This document shows positions 16,255 to 25,242 of a stretch of 64,000 nucleotides of DNA, piece after piece. Under the pieces are notes generated by a model that saw only the letters and a program-made list of their open reading frames with translations, did no database searches and was not told the origin of the DNA. Each line of letters begins with the position of its first letter. Within the stretch, counting starts at the first letter, position 1. This stretch comes from Pseudonocardia humida. Lineage in GTDB: Bacteria; Actinomycetota; Actinomycetes; Mycobacteriales; Pseudonocardiaceae. The DNA lies in assembly GCF_023898865.1 (NCBI RefSeq), contig NZ_JAGSOV010000019.1, forward strand, positions 38,663 through 102,662, given 5' to 3'. Position numbers and translations under genes: made by a program.

Positions 16255-17010
16255 ATGACGCAGGATCCCCCGTCCGCCTGGTACGCGGACTTCTTCACCG
16301 AACTGCCCAACGCGTTCTGGCGCGCGGCCGTGCCGCCCGCGGCGACCGCCGCCGAGATCGACTTCCTGGAGCGGGCCACCGGCCTGCCCCCGGGCGGTCG
16401 CGTCCTGGACGTGGCGTGCGGCAGCGGCCGGCACGCCCTCGACCTGGCCCGCGACGGCCACCGGGTCACCGGCCTGGACGTGTCGGCCGAGGCCGTCGGG
16501 TTCGCCCGGGCCGTCGCCGACGCCGAGGGCCTGGCGCTCGACCTGCGGGTCGGCGACATGCGCGCGCTGCCCGCGGACGTGCGCGCCGACCTCGCGATCT
16601 GCATGGGCAACGCGTTCGGCTACCTCGACCACGAGGGCACCCGCGCGTTCCTGGCCGACCTGGCCGGGCTCGTCGTGCCCGGCGGCGCACTCGTCCTGGA
16701 CTACGCGTTCGTGGCCGAGTCGCTGCTGCCCGGGCTGGGCCTGGACGAGGAGCCGATGACCTTCGGCGGGGTGGAGGCCACCCAGGTCAACACCTACGAC
16801 GTGGTCGAGAGCCGGTGGCTGACCGAGTTCACGTTCCGCCGCGGCGCCGAGGTGCACCGCGGCACGAGCGTGCAGCACGTCTACACCGCGGCCGAGGTCG
16901 TGCGGCTGGTCCGGTCGGCCGGGTTCGTCGGGGTCGAGCTCTTCGGCGACCCCGACGGCACGCCGTACGGGCTGGGCGGTCCGCGCTTGCTGCTGGTCGC
17001 CCGCCGCTGA
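16255..17010 (+). CDS. Class I SAM-dependent methyltransferase
   Basis: 251 residues from ATG 16255. Motif I is VLDVACGSGRHALDLARDGH (about residues 48-67), followed by 'VTGLDVSAEAVGFARAVADA', 'DLRVGDMRALPADVRADLAI' and 'FGYLDHEGTRAFLADLAGLV'. Similar to UbiE/methyltransf_25-type enzymes acting on small molecules. The longer frame to 16108 crosses the structured leader and lacks a ribosome site. A family A palindrome follows the stop by 4 bp. Confidence 0.85.
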   Translation: MTQDPPSAWYADFFTELPNAFWRAAVPPAATAAEIDFLERATGLPPGGRVLDVACGSGRHALDLARDGHRVTGLDVSAEAVGFARAVADAEGLALDLRVGDMRALPADVRADLAICMGNAFGYLDHEGTRAFLADLAGLVVPGGALVLDYAFVAESLLPGLGLDEEPMTFGGVEATQVNTYDVVESRWLTEFTFRRGAEVHRGTSVQHVYTAAEVVRLVRSAGFVGVELFGDPDGTPYGLGGPRLLLVARR

Positions 17011-17014
17011 CCGT

Positions 17015-17061
17015 GTCGTGAGTGGGGTTTCACGGTCCCAGCCGTGAAACCCGCTCACGAC
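17015..17061. repeat. Palindromic repeat family A, copy 2
   Basis: Arm GTCGTGAGTGGGGTTTCACGG begins at 17015 (21 bases) and the second arm, CCGTGAAACCCGCTCACGAC, spans 17042-17061; they pair with a single bulge. It lies directly after the methyltransferase stop, the position expected of a terminator. Ends match copies 1 and 3; the interior differs but remains self-complementary. Confidence 0.85.
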
Positions 17062-17120
17062 CGGTGAGTCGTGCGGGCGGCCGGAGTCGTACCAGTACAA
17101 CCTGACCGGGAGGACCAGCC

Positions 17121-17582
17121 ATGACCACCACCGACCGCAGCCCCGCCCTCGCCGCCCTCGACGTGTTCGTGGGCGAGTGGGAGGTCCGGCCGACGCCCCC
17201 GCCGGAATGGGGCGTCACCGACCCGGACGCCATGGCCGGCACGGTCACCTACGAGTGGGCCCTGGGCGGCGCGTACCTGGTGGCGCACTCGCACGCCCCC
17301 GACCCCGTGCCGGACAGCATGACCGTCATCGCCCCCGACGGCGACGGCTACCGCCAGCACTACTTCGACTCGCGCGGCGTCACCCGCCTCTACCGGATGT
17401 CCCTGGCCGGGGGCACGTGGACGCTGCTGCGCACCGAGCCCGACTTCTCGCCGCTCGACTTCGCCCAGCGCTTCGTGGGCGAGTTCAGCGCCGACGGCGC
17501 CACCGTCGACGGCCGCTGGGAGACCTCCCCGGACGGCGGGCGCACCTGGGAGCTCGACTTCGCGATCACCTACCGGCGCTGA
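17121..17582 (+). CDS. DUF1579-like/lipocalin-like small protein
   Basis: 153 residues, ribosome site GGGAGGA. 'LDVFVGEWEVRPTPPPEWG' followed by 'YEWALGGAYLVAHSHAPDPV' and 'SPDGGRTWELDFAITYRR' matches the single-domain calycin-like family found beside ECF sigma factors. It probably binds a small hydrophobic ligand, by fold analogy. It is only 2 bp from the sigma factor gene and most likely in one operon with it. Confidence 0.75.
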   Translation: MTTTDRSPALAALDVFVGEWEVRPTPPPEWGVTDPDAMAGTVTYEWALGGAYLVAHSHAPDPVPDSMTVIAPDGDGYRQHYFDSRGVTRLYRMSLAGGTWTLLRTEPDFSPLDFAQRFVGEFSADGATVDGRWETSPDGGRTWELDFAITYRR

Positions 17583-17584
17583 GC

Positions 17585-18601
17585 GTGGCCGACGCGCAGA
17601 CCGACCTGATCGCGGCGGTCCGTGCCGGTGAGGCGGGCGCCTTCGACCGCCTCGTCGGGCCGTTCCGCGCCGAGCTGGAGGCGCACTGCTACCGCATGGT
17701 CGGCTCCCTGCACGACGCCCAGGACGTCGTGCAGGAGACGCTGCTGCGCGCGTGGCGCGGCCTGCCCGGCTTCGACGACCGCGGGCCGATCCGGCCGTGG
17801 CTCTACCGGATCGCCACCAACCGGTGCCTGACGCTGCTGGAGCGGCGCGGGCGCCGCGAGCTGCCCACCGACCTGGCCCCCGGCGCGGCCGAGGTGGCCG
17901 AGCGGTCGTGGCTGGAGCCCTACCCCGACCACCGGCTCGACGCACCAGGGCAGAGCGCCGAGCAGCGCTACGAGCTGCGCGAGGGCGTCGAGCTGGCATT
18001 CGTCGCCGCGCTGCAGCACCTGCCCGCCCGCCAGCGCGCCGCCCTGCTGATCTGCGAGGTTCTGGCGTTCTCCGCCGCCGAGGCGGCCGCCATGCTCGAC
18101 ACCACCACGGCCGCGGTGACCAGCGCGCTGCAGCGGGCCCGCCACACGCTGCGCGACCGCGCCGGCAGCCAGCAGGAGGCGCAGCGCGCCCTCGGCGACG
18201 CGGGCGTGCGCGAGCTGGCCCACCGCTACACCGCGGCGTGGGAGGCGGGCGACGTCGACGGGATCCTCGCACTGCTCACCGAGGACGCCCGCTACGCGAT
18301 GCCGCCGCTGGCGGCCTGGTACGAGGGCCACGACGCGATCCGCGCGTTCCTGACCGACGGCCCGCTGGCCTGGCGGTGGCGGTTCCGGCCGGCCCGCGCG
18401 AACGGCCAGCTCGCCTTCGCCACCTACCTGCGCGAGCGGCCCGACGGACCGTGGGTCGCCTGCGCCCTGGACGTGCTGGCCCTGCGCGGCGACCGCATCG
18501 AGGAGGTCGTCTCGTTCCTGGGAGCCGAGGTGTTCGTCGCGTTCGGGCTGCCGACGAGCCTCGACCCGACCGATGATCCGGCGGGCCCGGCGGGGTTGTA
18601 G
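17585..18601 (+). CDS. ECF sigma factor with C-terminal SnoaL-like domain (SigG/SigX5-like)
   Basis: 338 residues from GTG 17585. Sigma region 2 covers about residues 10-85 ('YRMVGSLHDAQDVVQETLLR', 'PWLYRIATNRCLTLLERRGR'). Region 4 is near 145-205 ('LPARQRAALLICEVLAFSAA' then 'ALQRARHTLRDR'). A C-terminal NTF2/SnoaL-like domain from about 215 ('YTAAWEAGDVDGILALLTED') probably regulates activity in place of an anti-sigma factor, as in ECF families with fused SnoaL domains. Confidence 0.88.
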   Translation: MADAQTDLIAAVRAGEAGAFDRLVGPFRAELEAHCYRMVGSLHDAQDVVQETLLRAWRGLPGFDDRGPIRPWLYRIATNRCLTLLERRGRRELPTDLAPGAAEVAERSWLEPYPDHRLDAPGQSAEQRYELREGVELAFVAALQHLPARQRAALLICEVLAFSAAEAAAMLDTTTAAVTSALQRARHTLRDRAGSQQEAQRALGDAGVRELAHRYTAAWEAGDVDGILALLTEDARYAMPPLAAWYEGHDAIRAFLTDGPLAWRWRFRPARANGQLAFATYLRERPDGPWVACALDVLALRGDRIEEVVSFLGAEVFVAFGLPTSLDPTDDPAGPAGL

Positions 18602-18605
18602 GGGC

Positions 18606-19412
18606 ATGAGCGACGACGAGAAGACCATCCGCACCCAGATCGAGCGCTGGGCCGAGGCCGTGCACCGCGGCGACCTCGACGCCGTGCTCGCCGACCGCAG
18701 CCCGGACGTCGTCATGTTCGACGTGCCGCCGCCGCAGGACGGCGTGCGCGGCATCGACGCCTACCGCGCGACCTGGCCGCCGTTCTTCGCGTGGCTGGCG
18801 GCGGGCGCGCTGTTCGAGGTGGTGTCGGTGGAGGTGACCGCGGGCGTCGACGTCGCGTTCGCGCACGCCCTGCTGCGCTGCGGGATGCCCGACGACCTGG
18901 CCGCGGACCCGGACGCCCGGCTGCGCATCACGTTCGGCCTGCGCAAGCGGGACGGGCGGTGGCTGGTCACCCACGAGCACCACTCGTTCCCCGACGCGAG
19001 CCTCGCCGACGCCGGGGCCGTGCGGGCCCTGCACGAGCGGTGGTACGCCGCGACGGCGGCGAACGACCTCGACGGGATCATGGACGGCATCGTCGACGAC
19101 GTCGTGTCCTTCGAGCACGAGGCCCCGCTCGTCCACCGGGGCGCCGACGCGGTGCGCGAGGTCTGCCGCGGCGGGCTGGAGGCGTCCACCGGCACGGTGA
19201 CCTGGGACGTCCCCGACCTGGAGGTCGTCGTGTCCGGCGATCTCGCGGTCGGGTGGGGCCTGAACCGGGTGACCGCGGACGGGCGGGAGTGGTGGTCGCG
19301 CGGCACCCGGGTCTTCCGGCGGCGCGCGGGCCGGTGGGAGCTGACCCACCAGCACGTCTCCTACCCCTACGACCCGGCGACGGGGGCCGCGCTCACCGAG
19401 CTCACCCCGTAG
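18606..19412 (+). CDS. Tandem SnoaL-like/NTF2-fold protein
   Basis: 268 residues made of two NTF2-like halves. The first starts 'TIRTQIERWAEAVHRGDLDA' and ends 'WLVTHEHHSFPDASL'. The second starts 'VRALHERWYAATAANDLDGI' and ends 'RWELTHQHVSYPYDPAT'. The repeated WxxTHxHxSxP strand shows internal duplication. It lies 4 bp after the sigma factor, likely co-transcribed. Ketosteroid-isomerase-like or ligand-binding role, not resolved. Confidence 0.78.
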   Translation: MSDDEKTIRTQIERWAEAVHRGDLDAVLADRSPDVVMFDVPPPQDGVRGIDAYRATWPPFFAWLAAGALFEVVSVEVTAGVDVAFAHALLRCGMPDDLAADPDARLRITFGLRKRDGRWLVTHEHHSFPDASLADAGAVRALHERWYAATAANDLDGIMDGIVDDVVSFEHEAPLVHRGADAVREVCRGGLEASTGTVTWDVPDLEVVVSGDLAVGWGLNRVTADGREWWSRGTRVFRRRAGRWELTHQHVSYPYDPATGAALTELTP

Positions 19413-19523
19413 TCGCCACCTCCTGGACAGGGCCGGTCCCGGTATCCGCTGCTCCCGCTCCCGCTCATCATCACTGCGTCGCCGCCGACCGGCGGCGGGC
19501 CGACCGGTGAGCTGGGGAGAACA

Positions 19524-20762
19524 ATGGACCGGACGCACGACATCGTGATCGTCGGCGGGGGCATCGCCGGCTCGGCCCTGGCGACGGTGCTGGCCCGCGA
19601 CGGCTACGACGTCCTCGTGCTGGAGCGCCAGACCTCCTTCCGCGACAAGGTGCGCGGCGAGACGCTGCTCTGCTGGGGCGTCGCGGAGCTGCAGCGGCTG
19701 GGGCTGGAGGAGGTGCTGCTCGGGGCGGGCGGCACGTACGCCACGCGGATGGTGCCCTACGACGAGCTCCTGCCGCCCGCGCACGCCGAGGCCGCCGCCG
19801 CGGCGCTCGACCGGGTGCTCCCCGGCGTGCCCGGCGCCCTGGACGTGGGGCACCCCGAGGCGTGCGAGGCGCTGGCCACCGCGGCGGCCGGGGCGGGGGC
19901 GACGGTCGTGCGCGGGGTCGGCGACGTGGAGGTCGTGGCCGGCGCGGCGCCCGTCGTGCGCTACGAGCACGACGACGTCGGGTACGAGGTCGGCTGCGGG
20001 CTCGTGGTCGGCGCCGATGGGCGGATGTCCACGGTCCGCAGGCAGGTCGGGATCGCGCTGGAGCAGAGCGCGCCCCGCACCATGGGCGGCGGCATGCTGG
20101 TCGACGGCCTGCACGACTGGCCGACCGGGCAGATGTCGCTGGGCACCGAGGGCGACCTCTACTACCTGCTGTTCCCGCGGGCGGGCGGGCGGGTGCGGCT
20201 GTACCTGCTGCACGACATCGCCCAGCGCGGCCGCTTCGCCGGGCCGGGCCGCGAGAAGGCGTTCCTGGACGCCTACCAGCTGGCCTGCATCCCGGGCAGC
20301 GAGATGTTCGCCGCCGCGGAGCCCGCCGGGCCGTGCGCCTTCTACCCGATGAACGACAGCTGGACCGACGAGCCGTGCGCGCCCGGGGTGGTGCTGATCG
20401 GCGACGCCGCCGGGTGGAACGACCCGATCATCGGGCAGGGGCTGTCCATCGCCCTGCGCGACGCGCGGATCGTGGCCGACATCCTGCGCGCGAGCACCGA
20501 CCGCTCGGTCGAGGCGTTCACCCCCTACGCGCAGGAGCGCGGGGAGCGGATGCGGCGGCTGCGGGTGGCGGCGCAGGTCACCACCGCCCTCGCGGCCACG
20601 TTCACCCCGCGGGCCGCGGCCCGGCGCGCGGCCTACAGCGCCGTCTTCCGGTCCGACCCGGTGCTGGGCGGACCGCGGCTGGCCCCCCAGGTCGGACCGG
20701 AGCGGATGCCGGCCGAGGCCTTCACCAAGCAGAACGTGGACCGCATCCTGGCGATGGGCTGA
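19524..20762 (+). CDS. FAD-dependent oxidoreductase/monooxygenase
   Basis: 412 residues. The N-terminal Rossmann motif is IVIVGGGIAGSALATVLARD (about 6-25), then 'LERQTSFRDKVRGETLLCWG' as in geranylgeranyl-reductase or halogenase-like flavoproteins, and the second FAD motif 'GVVLIGDAAGWNDPIIGQGL' near residue 290. Class A flavin monooxygenase fold; substrate unknown. The 110-bp upstream gap holds no other gene. Confidence 0.87.
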   Translation: MDRTHDIVIVGGGIAGSALATVLARDGYDVLVLERQTSFRDKVRGETLLCWGVAELQRLGLEEVLLGAGGTYATRMVPYDELLPPAHAEAAAAALDRVLPGVPGALDVGHPEACEALATAAAGAGATVVRGVGDVEVVAGAAPVVRYEHDDVGYEVGCGLVVGADGRMSTVRRQVGIALEQSAPRTMGGGMLVDGLHDWPTGQMSLGTEGDLYYLLFPRAGGRVRLYLLHDIAQRGRFAGPGREKAFLDAYQLACIPGSEMFAAAEPAGPCAFYPMNDSWTDEPCAPGVVLIGDAAGWNDPIIGQGLSIALRDARIVADILRASTDRSVEAFTPYAQERGERMRRLRVAAQVTTALAATFTPRAAARRAAYSAVFRSDPVLGGPRLAPQVGPERMPAEAFTKQNVDRILAMG

Positions 20763-20783
20763 AGCGGCACCCGCCGGGGTGGT

Positions 20784-20930
20784 CAACCGGCGAGCACGAG
20801 CGTGCCCTCGCCGCCGGCCTCGACCCGGGAGCCGTCGGCCGGGTCCAGGGCCGACGCGCGGGCCGTCGCGCCCGGAAGGGCTCGTTGGTGGAGTGCGGCT
20901 CCGGTGAGCACGAATTCGACCGGAGGAATG
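20784..20930 (-). pseudogene. C-terminal fragment of the small secreted-protein family
   Basis: Read on the minus strand, the segment ending ALDPADGSRVEAGGEGTLVL parallels the C-terminus of the intact secreted protein at 21060-21542 (VVDPDDGSPVGAEQSTTVTL). Frame is broken upstream and no signal peptide remains. The rest of 20763-21059 shows no gene. Confidence 0.5.
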
Positions 20931-21059
20931 TGGTGATCACCATCCCTGTCGGGGAATCGCCGGGGCCGTCAACGCGCCGCCGCGTCCGGACGGAATTCGA
21001 CGAATCGCGCGCGGCGAATGCGGCGCGATTGCGCCGTTCGGATCACGAGCGGTACCCGC

Positions 21060-21542
21060 TCACCCGGTGAGCGCGAACGTCAGCGTGACCGTGGTGGACT
21101 GCTCGGCCCCGACCGGGGAACCGTCGTCGGGGTCCACGACCGACGCCCTCGTCGACGCACCGACCTCCCCCGGTTCGAAGGGCGCGTCGGTGAGGTGGGG
21201 CAGCACCGCGTCCCACGCCACGGGTCCGCCGGGCGCGCAGTCGACGAGGGCGTCGAACATGCCGAAGGCGCCGGTCGAGAACTGCACGGCGCTGCCCGAC
21301 ACCCTGACCGCGACGGCCTCGGTGCAGCTGACGATGCCGTCGACGATCGCGTAGCCGGACCCGCCGTCGATCACCCCGCCGGTGGCCTCGACGCCGAGCT
21401 CCGGCGAGCGGTCCTGGGTGGTGCCGAACGCCCGCTCCGCGGCAGGGGCGGCCGACGCCGCGCCGGGCAGGGCCACGGCCGCGGCGGCGACGACCGAGGC
21501 GACCACGACCGACGCCGCGGCCCGGCGCACGAGAACTCCCAC
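21060..21542 (-). CDS. Small secreted protein of unknown function
   Basis: 160 residues from GTG 21542. A clear Sec signal peptide (MGVLVRRAAASVVVASVVAA, through 'LPGAASAAPA') is followed by a mature domain with two probable disulfide cysteines in 'VSCTEAVAVRVSGSAVQ' and 'ALVDCAPGG'. The rest is beta-strand-like and ends TLTFALTG. Degraded relatives lie on both sides (20.8 and 24.1-24.8 kb). I do not recognise a named family. Confidence 0.75.
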   Translation of the reverse strand: MGVLVRRAAASVVVASVVAAAAVALPGAASAAPAAERAFGTTQDRSPELGVEATGGVIDGGSGYAIVDGIVSCTEAVAVRVSGSAVQFSTGAFGMFDALVDCAPGGPVAWDAVLPHLTDAPFEPGEVGASTRASVVDPDDGSPVGAEQSTTVTLTFALTG

Positions 21543-21689
21543 GAAATCCCCCGGAGGATGCGTTCGATGAACGTGGCATGCCTAGCCCGGTGTCGACGCG
21601 GCTGTCAACGCGATCGGCGACCGCGACGAATGCCTCCACCGTTCGGCCCAGGGCGATTGCGGATCGGTTCTGCCGGCACCGCGCTCACC

Positions 21690-21995
21690 CGCGCAGCGCC
21701 TGCCGATCCGCGCGGCCTGCCGGGTGAGGTGGTGGCGCTCGGCGAGGTCGGGGGCCGCCCGGGCGGCGTCGGCGTACGACCGGGCCGCGGTCGGGAGGTC
21801 GCCCGCCTTCTCGTGCAGGTACGCCGAGGCGGCGGCGCGACGGGGCCGGTCGGGTCCATCTCGGCCAGGGCCGCGAGACCGGCCGCGGGCCGTCGGCCTC
21901 GCCGACCGCGACGGCCCGGTTGAGCCGCACGACCGGGCTCCCGTTGAGCCGGAGCAGCTCGTCGTACCAGCTGACGATCTGCACCCGGCGCGCTC
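21690..21995 (-). pseudogene. Remnant of ECF sigma factor C-terminal domain
   Basis: Spread over two or three frames, 'VQIVSWYDELLRLNGSPVVR' and 'LNRAVAVGEADGP', then 'AASAYLHEKAGDLPTAARSY' and 'AERHHLTRQAARIG', match the TPR-like C-terminal domain (DUF6596 type) of sigma factors normally encoded right after a YCII gene. The sigma region 2 and 4 domains are missing. It is joined directly to the YCII remnant. Confidence 0.65.
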
Positions 21996-22285
21996 GTAGG
22001 AGTCGACGTCGATCACGTACCAGCCGGCGATCAGGTCCTTCGTCTCCGCGAAGGGCCCGTCGGTGACCGGCGGCCGGCCCTCGCCGTCGTAGCGGACGGA
22101 CGTGCCCTCCGGCGAGAGCGCCTGGCCGTCGACGAACTCGCCGGTGCCTTCGAGCTTGGTGGCGAAGTCGGACATGTACTGGATGTCCTGGACCTCCTGC
22201 GGGCTCCACCGGTCCATCGCGACGTTGTTCATCGCGTCGGGGCACCCCGGTAGTGCTTGAGGAGCCACGTCAGGACTACCGGCCG
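21984..22285 (-). pseudogene. YCII-related protein, frameshifted and truncated
   Basis: 'LLKHYRGAP' near 22270 is the usual YCII opening, but the frame breaks there. It resumes as MDRWSPQEVQDIQYMSDFAT, with 'GEFVDGQALSPEGTSVRYDG' and 'VTDGPFAETKDLIAGWYVID' (DGPF motif). The C-terminus runs straight into the sigma-factor remnant, consistent with one internal deletion that removed the end of YCII and most of the sigma gene. Confidence 0.7.
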
Positions 22286-22519
22286 CCCCAGACGGAAGCG
22301 GACACCGCCGAGCAGCGCGGTCCGAGCCTGTGATCGCTACTCGAACAGGCGGGATGACGACACCGGGTGATCATCGCGGGCTCGGCCCACCCGTGCGTCG
22401 CTACGCTGAGGTGGTTCCTGGCCACCGGCCGTGGACGTCGCCCCGCACCGCTCCCCCTGAACACGGGCGGCGTCCGCACCGCAGCCCCCTCGCGTCGGTC
22501 GGCCGGGTCGATCACCACC

Positions 22520-23930
22520 ATGCGACAGGAGATGATGTTGACCCAGGGCCGAGGCCTGTCCCGACGCGACTTCCTGCAGGGCACCGCAGTCGGTGTCGTG
22601 CTCCTCGGGGCGTCGGAGGTGCTGCTCACCGCGCCCAACGCCGCGGCGGCCGCGCCACCCGCGCCGGGCTACGGCCCGCTGGTCGCCGACCCGGCCGGCC
22701 GGCTCGCGCTGCCGGAGGGCTTCTCCTACAGGATCGTCACCGAGGCCGGGAAGACCGTCCTGGAGTCCCGGTGAGCCGACCCCCGGCACGCACGACGGCA
22801 CCGGTGCGTTCCGCTCCCGGCGCGGGACGACGCTGGTCAACAACCACGAGATCGGCCCGCTGTCGCAGGCCGGCGGGAGGGCGACCGTCCCGCACCTGGC
22901 CGGGCTCACCTACGACCCGGGCATGGGCGGCGGTTGCACCGTCGTGGAGACCGACCGGGTCGGCGCCCGGATCAACGAGTACGTCGGCATCGCCGGCACC
23001 GCGGTCAACTGCGCCGGCGGGATCACCCCCTGGGGCACCTGGCTGACCTGCGAGGAGGACAGCACCCGGGCCGGCACCAACGGCGCGACCAAGGACCACG
23101 GCTACGTCTTCGAGGTCGACCCGTTCGACCGCGGGGCCAACCTCGATCCGGTCCCGATCACGGCGTTCGGCCGCTACGCCCACGAGGCCGCCGCCGTCGA
23201 CCCGCGGACCCACGACGTCTACCTGACCGAGGACGCCGCCGGCCCGAGCGGGCTGTTCTACCGGTGGACCCCGCCGGCCGGGTTCCGCGGCGGCAGGGGC
23301 GTGCTGCGCGCGCTCGGCCCGACCGACGGCGTGCTGTCCGCGATGGGGTGCACCGCGGAGGGCGGCGAGCACGTCGACGACCTGTCCCGGGCCACCGAGA
23401 TCGGCACGACCTTCCGGGTCGAGTGGACCCCCGTGCCCGATCGCGACGCCGCGACCGTGTCGACCCGCCGCCAGCTGGGCGAGGACCTGATCACCCGCGG
23501 CCGCAAGCTGGAGGGCATGTGGTGGGGCGACGGCGGCGCCTACGTGGTGACGAGCTTCGCCCGCGTCACCGACAGCCCCGTCGCGCACGACGGGCAGGTC
23601 TGGTTCTACGACCCGAGGGCCGCCACCCTCACCCTGAAGGTGCGCTTCGGCGTGAACCCGACCCCCGACGAGGACGGACCGTTCGACGGGCCGGACAACA
23701 TCACCGTCTCGCCGTGGGGCGGGCTGATCCTGGCCGAGGACGGGGTGGGCGTGCAGCACCTGATCGGGGTGTCCGCAGCCGGCGCCACCTTCCCGCTGGC
23801 GCGTGACGACATGGGCGGCGGCGAGTTCACCGGCCCGGTGTTCTCCCACGACAAGCGGGTGCTGTTCGCGAACACCTACGTGCCGGGAACGATGTACGCG
23901 ATCACCGGGCCGTGGCGGCCGCAGCGGTGA
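22520..23930 (+). pseudogene. PhoX-type alkaline phosphatase (DUF839), one-base frameshift
   Basis: A Tat signal (SRRDFLQGTAVGVVLLGASE) opens the protein, and reading stops at 22774 after 'VTEAGKTVLESR'. With one C removed from CCC (22767-22769), translation continues 'VLESGEPTPGTHDGTGAF' through 'RTTLVNNHEIGPLSQAG'-like sequence, 'NCAGGITPWGTWLTCEEDST', 'RYAHEAAAVDPRTHDVYLTE' and a normal end. These are PhoX motifs (calcium/iron-dependent phosphatase exported by Tat). Total about 465 residues. Real pseudogene or base-call error. Confidence 0.8.
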
Positions 23931-24089
23931 GCCCCTGACCGGGCTCCCGGGGCGCGTTCGAGCGAGATGTTCCATCGCTCCAACCCGCCCTTCCACGTCC
24001 GACGGAGGGCGTCCCCGACGCCGTGCCCGGCCGATGTAGATGTGCGCTCTGCAGCGTGTACGGCGACACAGAAGCGCCGACCGGAGTCG

Positions 24090-24807
24090 GAAAGCAGGGG
24101 CTGCACCGCGTTGCCGGACACCCGGACCAGGACCGCCTCGGTGCAAGTGGCAGTGCCCTCAACGACCGCGTGCCCGGACCCGCCGTCGATCATCCCGCCG
24201 ATGGTGGCGACGCCCAGCTCCAGCGGCCCCACCGGCGGTCCCGCGACGCGCACCCCGCCACGGGCCGCCTCGGCGGCCCCGTCGCAGCGCACCTCGAACC
24301 CCGCGTCCAGCACGACGACGCGGCCCTCCTCCACGACCATTTGATCGATCGTGAAGCGCCCGGCGACGCCGAGGCAGCCATGGCCGTCGCCCCCCAGGTC
24401 CAGGCCGGGCACCCCGGGCGGGGTGGCTGGCCACTTAGCCGCTCCCGGGTAGGTGCCCGGCGCGGGCGCCTACCCGTCGGCGCGGCCGGCTCCAGCCGCC
24501 AGTCGGCGCCGTCGACCGCGTCGACGCGGACGGTGAGGTGGCCCGGCCCGTCCAGTGCGGCGTAGACGCCGTCGCCGTCCGCCGCCGAGTAGCCGCGGGA
24601 CGAGCCGCCGGTTAGGTGTCGCCCCGGATCGCCGCTGATGTCGAACGTCCGCTCCGCGGCCGGGGCGGCGGACGCGGCGGCGGGGTGAGACCACGGCCAC
24701 GGCGACCACGGCGACCACGGCGACCACGGCGGACGCGGCGGACGCGGCGGACGCGGCGGCGCGCCGCGGCGCGCGAGAACTCCCACCGGATGTGGGCACG
24801 GCGCGGG
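24090..24807 (-). pseudogene. Secreted-protein paralogue broken by several frameshifts
   Basis: In pieces on the minus strand: GTG start with a signal peptide in one frame ('AASAASAVVAVVAVVAV'), then 'AAPAAERTFDISGDPGRHLT' in another, then 'PGLDLGGDGHGCLGVAGRFT' and 'GVATIGGMIDGGSGHAVVEG' with 'CTEAVLVRVSGNAVQ'. The last part is clearly homologous to 21060-21542 ('GGVIDGGSGYAIVDG'). At least three frame changes and loss of the C-terminus mean it is dead. The remainder of 23931-24089 shows nothing. Confidence 0.7.
24704..24757. repeat. 9-bp tandem repeat in a signal-peptide region
   Basis: Three copies of GACCACGGC (24704-24730) followed by three of GGACGCGGC (24731-24757). On the minus strand these encode repeats of AVV and ASA in the signal peptide of the broken secreted gene, so the tract keeps frame and hydrophobic character whatever its copy number. 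Slippage here could have helped break the gene nearby. Confidence 0.8.
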
Positions 24808-24926
24808 AGTCACGTCTGCGCCTCCACGACGCGATGCGTGACGACCTCGCGTCCGGGCGCTAGGCCCTTCCGCCCGATCATCATGGCGACGGAGGACTGC
24901 GACCCTCCTCGTCGCCACGAACCCGG

Positions 24927-25028
24927 CTAGACGGTGACGTACATGGCGAAGTACAGCCCCAGGATGAAGCCGAGGACGATCGCGACGATCACTAGATTGC
25001 AGAGGAACCGCGGCGTAAGAATGATCAT
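24927..25028 (-). CDS. 33-residue single-span membrane protein
   Basis: ATG 25028 is preceded by an excellent ribosome site (GAGGAGG, 8 bases away). The product starts MIILTPRFLCNLVIVAIVLG and ends YFAMYVTV: one transmembrane helix with a short positively charged N-terminus and almost no soluble part. Such microproteins often assist a larger membrane complex; no partner is obvious nearby. No named family recognised. Confidence 0.6.
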   Translation of the reverse strand: MIILTPRFLCNLVIVAIVLGFILGLYFAMYVTV

Positions 25029-25242
25029 TTCGGTTCCCTCCTCACCTCGTTGTTGTGGCGTAGCCGTTCCCTGCGCTTGCACCCGACGAGCCCTGCCGTC
25101 CGTCGTGGTGCCGGACCGGTGGCGCGAGCTGGCTGTTCAACTCGCCGCCACTGAGCTGCGACGTCGACACACTCGCCTACGGAGTAGCGGCTTCGACGAA
25201 CACCGGCCTACTCCTGGCATGATCACCCGGAGGGAGAAGCAG

